Of a stretch of DNA of 64,000 nucleotides, positions 51,064 through 63,200 are shown piece after piece. The number at the start of each line of letters is the position of its first letter. Within the stretch, counting starts at the first letter, position 1. The notes beneath the pieces are model-generated. The model saw nothing but the letters and a program-made list of their open reading frames with translations, was not told the DNA's origin and made no database searches. The position numbers and the translations under genes are program-made. The DNA is from Nocardia vulneris (GTDB lineage: Bacteria > Actinomycetota > Actinomycetes > Mycobacteriales > Mycobacteriaceae): positions 310,001 to 374,000 of the forward strand of contig NZ_BDCI01000007.1 of assembly GCF_001613425.1 (NCBI RefSeq), read 5' to 3'.

Positions 51064-52605
51064 ATGCGTCGGCTCGGCCGCAAAACCCCTTGTGTACCGG
51101 CACTGTTCGGTGTGCTGCTCAGCGGCGTGCTGACCGTACCCGCGCAGGCGGGGCCGCTGCCGTGGGCACCGTCGCCGGTGAACAGTTGTGGCGAAGTGGG
51201 ATTCGATCCGCGCCTGCGCGACCCTGATCCCGCGCTACCTCCGCCACCGCCCGTCACCCTGCCCGAGCAGATCGATATCCCGATCCCGGTGCCGCAGTTC
51301 GTGCCGGTGCCGGTACCCGGTCCACCGCAGCGCGACGTCCGGATCGATCCGCCCCCGCTCGCGCCGGATCCGTGCCACACGCCCTGCCCGGATGTCCGTG
51401 ACATCGCCGCGGAACCGGCGCCCGCCGCGCCGCCGCAGCGACCGGCATCCGGCGCGCCGATCACGGTGCCGCGCATCGTGATCCGGCCGGAGATCGAGCC
51501 GATTCCGGTCCCGGTACCCGAGGGCCCGGCGCCGGAACCGATACCCGCACCCCCACCACCGGTGACGTATCCGGCGGAACCGGGCCCGCTCGCGCCCCGG
51601 GTGGCCGAGCCACGCGTGGTCACGGTAGAGCTGGCCGGCCAGGTCACCGGTCACGGCTCGCCGAATCGCACCGACGTGCGCTGGCAGGTGGACGGGACCG
51701 ACCTCGGCGTGCTGTGGGAAACCGCGCCCGGCGAGGTCGCCGTGGCGTTCGGCGACACCTTCGGCAAGGGCTGGGTGACCGGCGGCGCGGGCCGCGAGGA
51801 TCAGGACTGGCGCAGCAACGTGCTCGCCTACAGCACCGACCGCGACCTGTCCGACGGGCTTTCGCTGGACCGCATGGTGCAGGACAGCAGGTGTCACGCC
51901 GCCGAGATCCTGAGCAGCCGCAAGATCAAGAACTGGGAGACCACGACCATCCCGACCTCCGGCTTCGCGCTGGGCGAGCGGCAGTACCTCAGCTACATGT
52001 CGGTGAATCGGTGGAGCCGGATCCCCGGCCTGTGGCGCAACAACTACGGCGGGCTGGCCTACTCCGACGACCACGGCCGCACCTGGACCAAGGATCCGCA
52101 CGCGAAGTGGGACAACGTCTTCGGCGCCGGCCGCTTCCAGGTCGCGGCGATGGTGCCGCACGGCGACCACGTCTATATGTTCGGCACGCCCAACGGACGC
52201 CTCGGGGTGATCGGCTTGGCCCGGGTGCCGAAACAGGACGTGCTCAACACCTCGGCCTATCAGTACTGGGTGCACGGCAACTGGGAATCGGCGGCCGAGA
52301 ACCAGGCCACTCCGCTGGTCGCCGGGCTGGCCGGCGAAGTGTCCGTCCGGTACGACCCGGGCACCGAGCAGTGGCAGATGGTGTACCTCGACCCCGCCCG
52401 CGGGGCGATCGTGCTGCGCAATGCCGCACAGCCGCAAGGACAGTGGACCGAGGCGGTGTCGCTGCTGTCCACCGCCGACTACCCGACGTCCTACGGCGGG
52501 TTCCTGCATCCGTGGTCGACCGGCCGGGATCTGTACTTCACCCTCTCGGCCTGGCAGACCTACAACGTGTATTTGATGCACGCGCAACTGGATTCGCCGC
52601 GCTGA
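51064..52605 (+). CDS. Secreted DUF4185 domain protein with long Pro-rich stalk
   Basis: A 513-residue exported protein. Residues 1-30 are a signal peptide ('ALFGVLLSGVLTVPAQAGPL'). From about 40 to 180 the sequence is proline-rich with repeated 'IPVPVP'-like runs, which should form an extended stalk through the cell wall. The C-terminal 330 residues are a DUF4185 domain, a beta-propeller related to glycosidases ('LGVLWETAPGEVAVAFGDTF', 'WRNNYGGLAYSDDHGRTWTK'). The 'SDDHGRTW' box is Asp-box like (SxDxGxTW), as in sialidases. It may bind or cut a wall glycan; recent work on actinobacterial DUF families of this type reports arabinogalactan hydrolases, but the link is only an inference. Confidence 0.8.
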   Translation: MRRLGRKTPCVPALFGVLLSGVLTVPAQAGPLPWAPSPVNSCGEVGFDPRLRDPDPALPPPPPVTLPEQIDIPIPVPQFVPVPVPGPPQRDVRIDPPPLAPDPCHTPCPDVRDIAAEPAPAAPPQRPASGAPITVPRIVIRPEIEPIPVPVPEGPAPEPIPAPPPPVTYPAEPGPLAPRVAEPRVVTVELAGQVTGHGSPNRTDVRWQVDGTDLGVLWETAPGEVAVAFGDTFGKGWVTGGAGREDQDWRSNVLAYSTDRDLSDGLSLDRMVQDSRCHAAEILSSRKIKNWETTTIPTSGFALGERQYLSYMSVNRWSRIPGLWRNNYGGLAYSDDHGRTWTKDPHAKWDNVFGAGRFQVAAMVPHGDHVYMFGTPNGRLGVIGLARVPKQDVLNTSAYQYWVHGNWESAAENQATPLVAGLAGEVSVRYDPGTEQWQMVYLDPARGAIVLRNAAQPQGQWTEAVSLLSTADYPTSYGGFLHPWSTGRDLYFTLSAWQTYNVYLMHAQLDSPR

Positions 52606-52611
52606 GGTGCG

Positions 52612-53316
52612 TCAGCCGTCGACGTCGACGAATCGGACGCGATCGCCCACCCGGATCAGCGCGGGCGGTTCGCGGTCCAGATCCCACATCCGCAACTCCG
52701 TCGTGCCGATCAACTGCCAGCCGCCGGGTGTGCTGCGCGGATACACCGCCGAATAGCCACCGGCCAGCGCGACGGCACCCGCGGGGATGGTGGTGCGGGC
52801 CCGCGCCCGGCGGGGCACGTTCAGTCGCGCGTCGTCCGATGCCAAATAGCCGAAGCCCGGGGCGAATCCGATGAACGCGCACTGCCAGATCGTGCCGGTG
52901 TGTGCCGCGACGACCTCTGCCTCGGTCAGGCGCAGCAACCGCGCGACCTCGGCGAGGTCGGCGCCGTCGTAGCGCACCGGAACGACGAGCGGTTCGTCGG
53001 GAGAATCGTTGTGCGCCAGTGTTCCACGGGAAACATCACCCGAATCCCGGCCTGGCCCAGGCTGTTGCAGCGCACCCAGCAGCGAGCCGAGCGCATGGCG
53101 CACGGTATCGGCGTGCGCCGGTGAAAGCAGCGTCACCAGCACGGTTTCCGCCGCGGGCAGCACGTCCTGCACACCCGCGAGGGGGTTGCGGCGCAGTGCC
53201 TCGACGAGGTCGACCACTTCGGTGCGCTGCGACAGCAGCACCAGCAGTGCTTGATCCCCCGCCGCGCGGATGCGCGGCTCCGTAGCCACCGGGCCGGTTG
53301 CCGACGTGCCGTTCAT
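52612..53316 (-). CDS. pxpB: 5-oxoprolinase subunit PxpB (KipI-like)
   Basis: A 234-residue CHMF/KipI domain protein. Core motifs are 'IRAAGDQALLVLLS', 'VPVRYDGADLAEVARLLRLT', 'FIGFAPGFGYL' and 'PRSTPGGWQLIGTTELRMWD'. With PxpA and PxpC it hydrolyses 5-oxoproline (pyroglutamate) to glutamate using ATP. It lies 4 bases after pxpA. The third subunit gene, pxpC (KipA), is not beside it, since the next gene to the left runs the other way. Residues about 80-105 form a non-conserved linker. The ATG at 53316 begins the family sequence. Confidence 0.85.
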   Translation of the reverse strand: MNGTSATGPVATEPRIRAAGDQALLVLLSQRTEVVDLVEALRRNPLAGVQDVLPAAETVLVTLLSPAHADTVRHALGSLLGALQQPGPGRDSGDVSRGTLAHNDSPDEPLVVPVRYDGADLAEVARLLRLTEAEVVAAHTGTIWQCAFIGFAPGFGYLASDDARLNVPRRARARTTIPAGAVALAGGYSAVYPRSTPGGWQLIGTTELRMWDLDREPPALIRVGDRVRFVDVDG

Positions 53317-53320
53317 CCGC

Positions 53321-54076
53321 TCAGCCGAACGGCGCGACCGGCACGCCGGCCTCGTCGAAGGCGGCCCGGATACGCCGGGCCATCTCCACCGCCGCCGGGG
53401 TATCGCCGTGCACACAGAGGCTGGCCGCCTGCACCGGTACCGTGCCGGAGCCGTCGACGATATTCGCCGCGCCCGAGACCGCGATCGACATCGCTTGGGC
53501 GACAGCCGCATCCGCGTCGAGCACCGCACCGGGCAGGCCGCGTGGCGCGAGCGTGCCCGCGGGCGTGTAGGCCCGGTCGGCGAAACCCTCACCGACGAAA
53601 CGCACCTCGGCCGCGACCGCCGCCTTCTCCAACTGGGAACCGGCCGGGCCGAGCAAGGCGAGCTCGCCGTCGTATTCGGCGAGCGCGGCCAGCACCGCCG
53701 CGGCCGACGCCTGGTCGCGTCCGGCCGAATGATAGAGCGCACCATGCGGTTTCACGTAGCGCACGCGAGCACCGGCGGCCTTGGCGAACGCGTCGAGACT
53801 GCCGATCTGATACAGCACCTCGTCGCGCAGCTCGGCCGGGTTCATCGTGATCTCCCGGCGGCCGAAACCGGCCAGGTCGCGATAGCCGACATGGGCACCG
53901 ATCCGGACCCCCTTCGCGACGGCCAGCTCGCAGGTCCGGCGCATGATCGAGGGGTCGCCGGCGTGAAAGCCGCAGGCGATGTTGGCGCTGGTGACGATGT
54001 CGAGCATCGCCGCGTCGTCACCCATCGGCCACGGGCCGAAACCCTCGCCGAGGTCACTGTTCAGATCCAGCGGCAC
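53321..54076 (-). CDS. pxpA: 5-oxoprolinase subunit PxpA (LamB/YcsF family)
   Basis: A 251-residue protein with all landmarks of the YcsF family: 'DLNSDLGEGFGPWPMGDD' at the start, 'SANIACGFHAGDPSIM', 'HVGYRDLAGFGRREI', 'RVRYVKPHGALYHSAGRD' and 'CVHGDTPAAVEMARRIR' near the end. The conserved Asp and His residues line a TIM-barrel-like site. It is the first gene of a two-gene unit with pxpB and has a GTG start preceded by AAAGGCAGG. Length equals the family average. Confidence 0.92.
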   Translation of the reverse strand: MPLDLNSDLGEGFGPWPMGDDAAMLDIVTSANIACGFHAGDPSIMRRTCELAVAKGVRIGAHVGYRDLAGFGRREITMNPAELRDEVLYQIGSLDAFAKAAGARVRYVKPHGALYHSAGRDQASAAAVLAALAEYDGELALLGPAGSQLEKAAVAAEVRFVGEGFADRAYTPAGTLAPRGLPGAVLDADAAVAQAMSIAVSGAANIVDGSGTVPVQAASLCVHGDTPAAVEMARRIRAAFDEAGVPVAPFG

Positions 54077-54280
54077 CTTCGGGCCTGCCTTTCTTTACTG
54101 CTTCCATTGCCTCACCCTCATTGTCCTCGTCCGCCTGCCGCCTCGGGATCGGCGGTCCGGCCCCTCGGAAAGCCGCAGGTAGACGCCACGGCGCGGGGTA
54201 AATAGGCGACGTCGGGCGGGGCGAGCTGGGTCACAGCGCGATGGTCGGGGCCGGTGCGGGCAAGTACGCTCGGAGCAATC

Positions 54281-55096
54281 ATGGCCACGTATTTCGATCC
54301 GAAGTCCTGGTCGCCGTTGCGAGCCGTCGATCTCGGCAAGCGCCTGTTCGATCAATCCTGGCTGGAGCAGTGGGTCTCGGTCACCACCGCCTGGGTGGAT
54401 CCGGTCGTCGACCTCGGTGCGGGCACCGTCACGGCGTTGCTGCCCGATGTCCTGATGACGATGCTCAGCGAGGGGATCCTCAGCCGGTTCGGCGGGCAGG
54501 AGGTGAACGCCACCCTGCTCGGGCACGACCTGCACGCCACGCTCCAGGTGCTGAAGGTCCGGCGGCGCGGCGCGCACTTCCAGACCAAGACGGTGCTGTC
54601 CCGGCTGCGCTGGGACGACCACCCGATCGAGGCGGTGACCGTGATCGCGCACGAGGTACGGCTGATCCCCGGCGTGCCGACGAAGGTCCGCGCCGGGCGG
54701 ATGGACCTCGAGGGCACCGTCACCACCGCGGCACTGGTCGGCTGGCTGAACACCCAGCCGCTGGACTGGGTGCTGGAGATCGAGGACACCGGGCTGGTCC
54801 GCGCGAAGCACCGCACCCGCAAACTGACGGCCGTGGTCGACGCCGCGGTGCTCGACAACCGGGTGACCATAGACCTGCACCGGGTCAGCTGGTTCGGCCT
54901 GCGGATGCCGCGCCGGATGGTCGCCGCGCCCGCGCTGCTGCTCGAACAGCTGCCGAATCAGGCGCGCATCGCACACGCCACCAGGGACGGCGACCTCGTC
55001 CGGTTCCGGGTGGAACTGCCCGAGATAACCGGCTCGTTCGACCTGGCGCAGATGCGGTCCGCGATCGTCGCCGGGACCACGCTGATCGTGTTCTGA
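54281..55096 (+). CDS. Conserved mycolata protein, unknown function
   Basis: A 271-residue protein without signal peptide or transmembrane helix. It is rich in beta-strand patterns ('TVTALLPDVLMTML', 'GHDLHATLQVLKVRRRGAHF', 'VTIDLHRVSWFGLRMPRRM') and ends in 'RSAIVAGTTLIVF'. The alternation is reminiscent of lipid-binding DUF2993/LmeA-like proteins, but LmeA is exported and this one is not, so I leave it unnamed. CGGAGC lies before ATG 54281. It converges exactly on pcnA with no base between the two stop codons. Confidence 0.65.
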   Translation: MATYFDPKSWSPLRAVDLGKRLFDQSWLEQWVSVTTAWVDPVVDLGAGTVTALLPDVLMTMLSEGILSRFGGQEVNATLLGHDLHATLQVLKVRRRGAHFQTKTVLSRLRWDDHPIEAVTVIAHEVRLIPGVPTKVRAGRMDLEGTVTTAALVGWLNTQPLDWVLEIEDTGLVRAKHRTRKLTAVVDAAVLDNRVTIDLHRVSWFGLRMPRRMVAAPALLLEQLPNQARIAHATRDGDLVRFRVELPEITGSFDLAQMRSAIVAGTTLIVF

Positions 55097-56557
<1,461 letters not shown>

Positions 56558-56698
56558 GAATCGGCAGCTTACTGTGCTGCCCGCGCCGCGCCTGCGGCCC
56601 TGCGTGTCGGCGGCACCCAGTGGTGGCGATCTCGGGTGAACCGCGCTCGCGGCGCCGCGGCCGACAACACCGCAAACCCAACACAGTAGGATTGCTTG
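56558..56698. promoter_or_regulatory. Divergent promoter region of pcnA and mutT4
   Basis: The 141-base spacer must hold both promoters. A TAGGAT hexamer (56687-56692) 6 bases before the mutT4 GTG and a TAAGCT hexamer 8 bases before the pcnA GTG are visible, both candidate -10 elements. The GATTC/AGGA content gives no good ribosome binding site for pcnA. Confidence 0.5.
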
Positions 56699-57235
56699 GT
56701 GTCTCCGGCCGATCGCGCGAACAGTCGACGCCGCCAGCCTCGGCGCCGCGGTTCGGCCGCCAATGCGGCGAAACCGCGCATGCGCACGGTGCGGGAAACC
56801 TCCGCGGGCGGGCTGGTCGTCGACGGTTTGGACGGTCCGCGCGAACAACGCAGCGCGGCACTGATCGGCCGGACCGACCGGCGCGGGCGGTTGCTGTGGT
56901 CGCTGCCGAAGGGACATATCGAGGAGGGGGAGACCTCCGAGCAAACCGCGATCCGTGAGGTGGCCGAGGAGACCGGGATCAACGGTGTGGTGGTGGCCGA
57001 ACTCGGCAGCATCGATTACTGGTTCGTCACCGAAGGCCGCCGGGTACACAAGACGGTGCATCATTATCTCTTGCGTTCCACCGGCGGCGAACTGTCCGAC
57101 GCCGACGTGGAGGTCACTCAGGTGGCGTGGGTCCCATTGAGCGAGTTGAATTCTCGACTGGCCTACGCGGACGAAAGACGTCTGGCCGAGGTGGCGAACA
57201 AGCTGATCGACCGGATGGAGACCGGCAAGCGATGA
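56699..57235 (+). CDS. mutT4: Nudix hydrolase MutT4
   Basis: A 178-residue Nudix protein matching Rv3908 in context and type. A basic N-terminus of about 35 residues precedes the fold, and '[20 protein letters not shown]' opens it. The Nudix box runs from '[20 protein letters not shown]' into 'TGI'. In mycobacteria MutT4 helps limit mutation, perhaps by removing oxidised nucleotides. The GTG at 56699 is chosen; it may be leaderless. Its stop overlaps the start of the DUF6049 gene (ATGA), so the unit mutT4-DUF6049 is coupled. Confidence 0.88.
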   Translation: MSPADRANSRRRQPRRRGSAANAAKPRMRTVRETSAGGLVVDGLDGPREQRSAALIGRTDRRGRLLWSLPKGHIEEGETSEQTAIREVAEETGINGVVVAELGSIDYWFVTEGRRVHKTVHHYLLRSTGGELSDADVEVTQVAWVPLSELNSRLAYADERRLAEVANKLIDRMETGKR

Positions 57236-59919
57236 CCCAGACTTTTCGGCGTCGCGCAGCGATTCCGTTGGGGATCTTCGTCGCGCTCCTGACCATCCTC
57301 GGGTCGGGGACGACGCTGCCGCTGCTGGCGCCGCCCACGGCGCAGGCCCAGCCCACCGGTTCCGGAACGGTGTCCGGGCCGAAATTCCTGAAACTGTCGG
57401 TGGATTCGGTGAGCCCCACCGCGGTGACCACGACGAGCGACCCGGTGGTGACGGTGTCGGGCCGGGTCACCAATATCGGCGACCGCGCGGTCAAGGACAT
57501 CAGCGTCCGCATCCAGCGGGCGGCCGCGATCACCGAGCCGGGCAATCTGCGCGCCGCGCTGCGCCTCGATCAGGTCAACTACGAGGTGAACGGCCCGTTC
57601 GAGGACGTCGCCCCGCAGCTCGCGCCCGGCCAGTACAAGCAGTTCTCGGTGAGCATCGCGCTGCGGCCGGGTAGCGGCACGAGCAGCTCGCTCGATATCA
57701 GCAAACCCGGTGTGTATCCGTTGCTGTTGAACGTCAACGGCGAACCGGCCTTCGGCAAACCCGCCCGCCTCGACGACGCCCGGTTCCTGCTGCCGGTGCT
57801 CGGCCTGCCGCCCGGGTCGAAGAGCGCCGACGCGGCGGAGGCGGTGTCCGCGCCGACCGACGCGCCGGTCGCGACGACGCTGCTGTGGCCGCTGGCCGAC
57901 CGGCCGCGCATGGTCGCGGGCATCGCCGGCTCGGTGGACGGGAAGGTCGAGCTCACCGACGACGAACTGGCCGCCTCGCTCGGCAAGGACGGCCGGCTCG
58001 ATCAGCTGCTCGGCGCGCTGGAGAGCGTGTTCGACCTGACCCCGGGTCGCGATCGCACGCTGCTGTCTTCGGTCTGCCTCGCGGTGGATCCCGATCTGCT
58101 GCTCACGGTGGACGCGATGACCAAGGGCTATCGGGTGCTGGCCAGTCCGTCCGATCCCGACGGTGCGACCAGGGCGGGTGCGGGCGCCGCGCAGGCGCAG
58201 ACGTGGCTGGACCGGCTGCGTGCGCTCGCCGGCTCGATGTGCACGGTCGCGCTGCCGTTCGCGCAGGTCGACCTGTCCGCGCTGGCCGCGGTGAACGACC
58301 CGGACCTCTCGGCCCGGGCGATGAACGCCCCCGCCGAACTCGTCGATTCGATCCTCGGCGTCAAATCGGTGCGCGGGGTGAGCCTGCCGGATTCGGGCAG
58401 CATCGACGCGAACGCGGGAATGCTGCTGCGCAGCCACGGTTTCGGCACGGCGGTGCTCGCCGACACCGCCGTCGCGCCGGAGGGCACCGCGGGCACCTCC
58501 GAGGTTTCGCAGCAGACGGCTACGCGCGGCGATACCAAGACGCAGACCACGACGACCCAGGTGCCCGACACCGGCGCCCCGGAAGTGGTGCGCCTGCCCG
58601 CGATCACCGCGCCGGTGCCGCCCGCGCCCGCCGCACCCGAACCCACCGCCTCGGCCACGTCGCACGGTCAGTCACCGAGCAGCGCGGGGGCGTCCAGTAC
58701 CGCGGCCACACCGAGCGGCACCTCGGTGCCGAACAGCGGCGCCGCACCGAACGGCGCGCAACCCACCCTGCCCGCGAGCGATGCCGCGCTGCACGCCGCG
58801 ACCTTCGATATCTGGTCCGCGACGGCGCTGGCCGCGGTCGGCTCGTCCAACCCGCCGACCCCGTCGTTCACGCCCGCCTCGGTGCGCTACGAGGTCAGCA
58901 ACGATTCGCGCGCCGCCCGGCTGCAGGACGCGCTGGGCGCCATCTCCTGGTCGGCGCTGAATCCGCAGCCGGACCAACCGCGTTCGATGCTGCTCGTCCC
59001 GCCGCAGCAGTGGGGCGCGAACCGCGAAGAGGGCAAGGCACTGCTGCGCCAGCTCGAGCTGCTGCTGCGGGCGAACCTGGCGACCCCGCGGCCGTTCCAG
59101 GAGCTGGTCACGCAGCCGACCGACCCGAAACCCTATGAGCTGGACTACCTGGCCCAGGCCGAGCAGGACGCGGTGCCCGGCCGGTTCCTCGATCCGGTGC
59201 GCGATCAGGGCAGGCGGATCAGCGAATTGATGCGGGCGATCGTCGATGTGCCCGAGATCAAACCGAGCCCGTCGGAGTTCCTCACGCCGCTGCGCGATGA
59301 CCTGATCCGGGTGCTGAGCTCCTCGGACCGGCGCACCGGCGACGCCACCCAGGCGGACACCTTCGCCCAGCGCCGCATCGACCAGAGCACCCGGACGATG
59401 GACAAGCTCTATCGCTCGGTGACCGTGCTCCCGCCGGGCGGGGTGTACACGCTCGCGTCCGAGCAGAGTCCGTTGCTGCTGGTCGCGCGCAACGATCTGC
59501 CGGTCTCGATCCGGATCAAGTTCCGCATCGAGGCGCCTCGCGAGACGAAGATCACCGACCTCGGCGAGCAACAGCTGCCCCCGCGCGGGACACGCTCGTT
59601 CCAAATCCCGACCGAGGTGAGCGACAGCCGTAACCTGGTGATTCCGATCTCCCTTACCACACCCGACGGAATCCCGCTGGGCGATGCCACACAGGTCTCG
59701 GTGCGTTCGAACGCCTATGGTCAGGCCCTGGCAATAATTACGGCATGCGCCGCCCTGCTGCTGTTCCTGCTGATCGTGCGCCGCTTGTGGCGGCGGTTCC
59801 GCGGTCAGCCCGACGTCGCCGACGAGGGGCTCGATCCGCCGCTGCGCCGGCGGGTCATCCGCTACGGGCGCGCCAAGCAACGGGCCATACAACAGCAGGA
59901 GCATCAGGAGGCACAGTGA
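57232..59919 (+). CDS. DUF6049 family membrane protein, Rv3909-like
   Basis: An 895-residue protein that is exported and anchored at its C-terminus. Residues 1 to about 40 are a signal peptide; an NEW3-like beta domain follows ('[19 protein letters not shown]'). The middle is a large TIM-barrel-like DUF6049 region, interrupted near residues 440-510 by a Thr/Ser/Pro/Ala-rich linker. One transmembrane helix lies near the end ('[18 protein letters not shown]'), then a basic cytoplasmic tail of about 45 residues. The gene always precedes murJ in mycolata, which suggests a role in cell-wall assembly, though none is proven. It overlaps mutT4 by 4 bases. Confidence 0.82.
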   Translation: MTQTFRRRAAIPLGIFVALLTILGSGTTLPLLAPPTAQAQPTGSGTVSGPKFLKLSVDSVSPTAVTTTSDPVVTVSGRVTNIGDRAVKDISVRIQRAAAITEPGNLRAALRLDQVNYEVNGPFEDVAPQLAPGQYKQFSVSIALRPGSGTSSSLDISKPGVYPLLLNVNGEPAFGKPARLDDARFLLPVLGLPPGSKSADAAEAVSAPTDAPVATTLLWPLADRPRMVAGIAGSVDGKVELTDDELAASLGKDGRLDQLLGALESVFDLTPGRDRTLLSSVCLAVDPDLLLTVDAMTKGYRVLASPSDPDGATRAGAGAAQAQTWLDRLRALAGSMCTVALPFAQVDLSALAAVNDPDLSARAMNAPAELVDSILGVKSVRGVSLPDSGSIDANAGMLLRSHGFGTAVLADTAVAPEGTAGTSEVSQQTATRGDTKTQTTTTQVPDTGAPEVVRLPAITAPVPPAPAAPEPTASATSHGQSPSSAGASSTAATPSGTSVPNSGAAPNGAQPTLPASDAALHAATFDIWSATALAAVGSSNPPTPSFTPASVRYEVSNDSRAARLQDALGAISWSALNPQPDQPRSMLLVPPQQWGANREEGKALLRQLELLLRANLATPRPFQELVTQPTDPKPYELDYLAQAEQDAVPGRFLDPVRDQGRRISELMRAIVDVPEIKPSPSEFLTPLRDDLIRVLSSSDRRTGDATQADTFAQRRIDQSTRTMDKLYRSVTVLPPGGVYTLASEQSPLLLVARNDLPVSIRIKFRIEAPRETKITDLGEQQLPPRGTRSFQIPTEVSDSRNLVIPISLTTPDGIPLGDATQVSVRSNAYGQALAIITACAALLLFLLIVRRLWRRFRGQPDVADEGLDPPLRRRVIRYGRAKQRAIQQQEHQEAQ

Positions 59920-60248
59920 AGGACGGTCATCTAGCGTCCTCCGCTGTCGCCCGATCCCCCCATCGCCTGCTGTGCGCCGGCACCAGCCCCGGCTACCGGA
60001 TTTGGACGTCCGGCAAACCACAGTGGCAGAGTGGAGGACAATCGCTGGAGGCTCGCAGCAGCGCAGGGGTGGTGCGAGTGATGGGCAGTACCAGGAGGAA
60101 CGGTGAGCGAGTCGGTATTTCTGCCGTTCACCGACCGGATCGGCCCGAGCAGTCCCGCCGGGGCACGGACGCGGCGCGTAACGATCCCGCAGCACTGCTC
60201 GTCGGCGCCGATCGGGTGCGGCTGTCCCGCGGAAAACAGGAGGCATGA
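59916..60248 (+). CDS. Possible small coupled gene between DUF6049 and murJ
   Basis: A 110-residue frame that starts with GTG overlapping the upstream stop (GTGA), has AGGAGG 4 bases before the start, and ends with TGA overlapping the murJ ATG by one base. This arrangement is what a real operon gene would show. Against it: third-position GC is clearly lower than in the neighbours by eye, the product is Arg/Ser-rich without recognisable features, and the region could simply be a murJ promoter. M. tuberculosis has no gene at this place, as far as I recall. Confidence 0.35.
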   Translation: MKDGHLASSAVARSPHRLLCAGTSPGYRIWTSGKPQWQSGGQSLEARSSAGVVRVMGSTRRNGERVGISAVHRPDRPEQSRRGTDAARNDPAALLVGADRVRLSRGKQEA

Positions 60249-63200
60249 TGAGCGACGATGATCCATCGGCGCATCGGCCTCGATCCGATCGGCGCGACGG
60301 GCCACCGGCCCGTCGGGCGCCGGTTGCGCCGTGGGAACGGCTCCCGCCGCAGGCGGAGGCGGAGGAGCCGGACATGAACCCCGGCCCCTACGACGCCCCC
60401 GCGCCGCGGGTGCCGCAGGTCAGTCGTCCGTCGGCACCGCCACAGCGGATACCGCCGGGACAGCGCGTGCCGCCCGGACCCGCACAACGTCCGCCGGGCC
60501 CGCCCCAGCGGCCCGCGCCCGCACCGCATCCCGGTCAGCGGCAGTATCCGGCGCAGCAGCCACCGCCCGCGCCACCGCAGCAACCGCGCCCGGCACCGAG
60601 CCAGCGGCCGGGACCGCCGCCCGGTCAGTCCGGCGGGATGCCGGCGGCACCCCGGCCCGCGCCCGGCGCGGTGCGCCCCAACCAGTCCGGCGCACCGCGC
60701 CCCAGCCAGTCAGACGCACCGCGCCCCAGCCAGTCCGGCGCGATGCCGGCCGCACCACGACCGGGTCAATCCGGCGCGATCCCCGCAAGTGCGCCGCGAT
60801 CCGGGCCGATGCCGGCGGCACCCGCGCGGCCGGCGCCCGGCGCGCCGCCCGCACCACGTCCTGGACAGCCCGACCCGATTCCCGGTGGCGCACCCCAGTC
60901 CGGTCGCGTGCCGCCGCCGCGGTACGCCCCACCGCAGGCACGGCCCGAGCCGTATCCGCCGCCGCGTCGCCGCCCACCCGCGGCCCGCGACGCGCAGCCG
61001 GTCGACGTGGCCAAACGCCCGCGCACGCAGGAGTGGCCCGCCGCCACCGCGACCAAAGAACCCGAGCAGAGCGCCAATTCGCGGCTGCTCAAGGACTCCG
61101 GCTCGATCGCGATCGCCACGCTGATCAGCCGGCTCACCGGTTTCGGCAAGCAGCTGCTGCTCGCCACCGTGCTCGGCCCCGCCATCGCCAGCGCGTTCAC
61201 CTCGGCCAACCTGATCCCGAACATGATCACCGAGCTGGTGCTCGGCGCCGTGCTCACCGCGATGGTGGTGCCGACGCTGGTCCGCGCCGAGAAAGAGGAC
61301 GCCGACGGCGGCGCTGCGTTCGTGCGCAGGCTCGTCACCGCGGCGTTCGTGGTGCTCGCCTTCGCCACGCTGCTGGCCACCGCGACCGCACCCATCCTGG
61401 CGACCCATGTCTTCGTCGCGGCCGACGGCAAGGTCAACACCGCGCTGACCACCGCGCTGACCTTCCTGCTGCTGCCCGCGATCCTGTTCTACGGCATGTC
61501 CGCGCTGTTCACGGCGATCCTGAACACCAGACAGGTGTTCCGGCCCGGTGCCTGGGCGCCGGTGCTGAACAACGTGGTGGTGCTGCTGGTCCTCGGTCTC
61601 TACGCGCTGACGCCGGGGGAGATCACCCTCGATCCGGTGCGGATGAGCGATCCGAAACTGCTCGTGCTCGGCATCGGTATCACGCTCGGCGTGGTGACCC
61701 AGGCGCTGACCCTGGTCCCGGCGATCCGCCGGGAGGGTATCGACCTGCGCCCGCTGTGGGGTGTCGATACCCGGCTCAAGCAGTTCGGCATGATGGGCCT
61801 GGCCATCATCCTGTACGTGCTGATCAGCCAGCTGGGCTTGATCTTCGCCAACCACGTCGCCTCCGGCGCCGACGAGGCCGGCCCGGCCATCTACTCCTAC
61901 GCGTGGCTGCTGCTCCAGCTGCCCTACGGCGTCCTCGGCGTCACCGTGCTCACCGCGATCATGCCGCGCCTGAGCCGCAACGCGGCCGACGGCGACACCC
62001 CCGCGGTGGTCGACGACCTTTCCGTCGCCACCCGATTGACGATGATCGCGCTCTTCCCGGTGGTCACGTTCATGACGATCGCCGGGCCCGAGCTCGGCCA
62101 GGCACTGTTCGGCTACGCCCGCTTCGCCGGTGACGCGCAGCGACTCGGCCATGCGGTCAGCTGGTCGGCCTTCGCGCTGATCCCGTACGCGCTGGTGCTG
62201 ATTCATCTGCGGGTGTTCTACGCCAGGGAACAGGCGTGGACGCCGACCTGGATCATCCTCGGCATCACCACGGTGAAGACCATCCTCTCGGCGCTGGCCC
62301 CGGTGATCGCCAGCGACAGCGATTCGGTCGTGATCGTGCTCGGTGTCGCGAACGGGCTCGGCTTCACCGCGGGCGCCGTGATCGGCGGCTACCTGCTGCA
62401 TCGCAGCCTCGGCGACCTCCGGATGGCCAATGTCGGGCGCACCGTCACCCGGGTGGTGCTCTCCTCGCTGGCCGGCGGCGCCGTGATGTGGATCGTGGAC
62501 CGGGTGCTCGGGCTCGAACGACTGACCGATTCGTTCGGCGGTCCCGGCTCGCTGATCCGGGTCGCGATCACCGCCGTCGTCATGTTCACCGTGGCGTTCG
62601 GGCTGATGCGCCTCGCGGGTGTGCCGGAGGTCGTCGGCATCACCGTCGCGATCTCGCGCCGCCTCGGCTGGACGCCGCCCGCACCGGATCTCGATCTCGA
62701 CGGACCGGTCGACGATCCGTACCCGACCCAGATTCTGCGCAGGCCGGACCCGTATCCGGCCTACCCCGCCTTCGATCCGTACATGGACGCTCAGACCATG
62801 GTCCTACCGGTGATCAGAGCCGATGCCGTTGACATCACCGGCATGGGCGAGTTCCCGTACCCTGTTCGGCAGAGAAGCACAAGTGGCGAAATCGCCGGAA
62901 CCTCGACATACCAGGGCGAAGGAGGACCGAGGGTGAGCGACGACGCGGTGGGCGGCGTCCCAGCCGCTGATTCTTCTGCGACCACGGCAGGCGGGCTTTC
63001 GACCGACGCTCCGCCACCCGGTGGCGAGCCGTCGGATCCCGCGTACGCGAACCGCGAGCTCGGTGCCGGTCCACCGGCGGACGAGGCGGGTCCGCAGGAG
63101 CAGCAGGCAGGTCCACCGGATCAGCACGAGCGCCAGCACCAGCTGCCGCCACGCGACCCGATGTACGACACCGGGATGATCCCGATCGGCGCGCCGGAGA

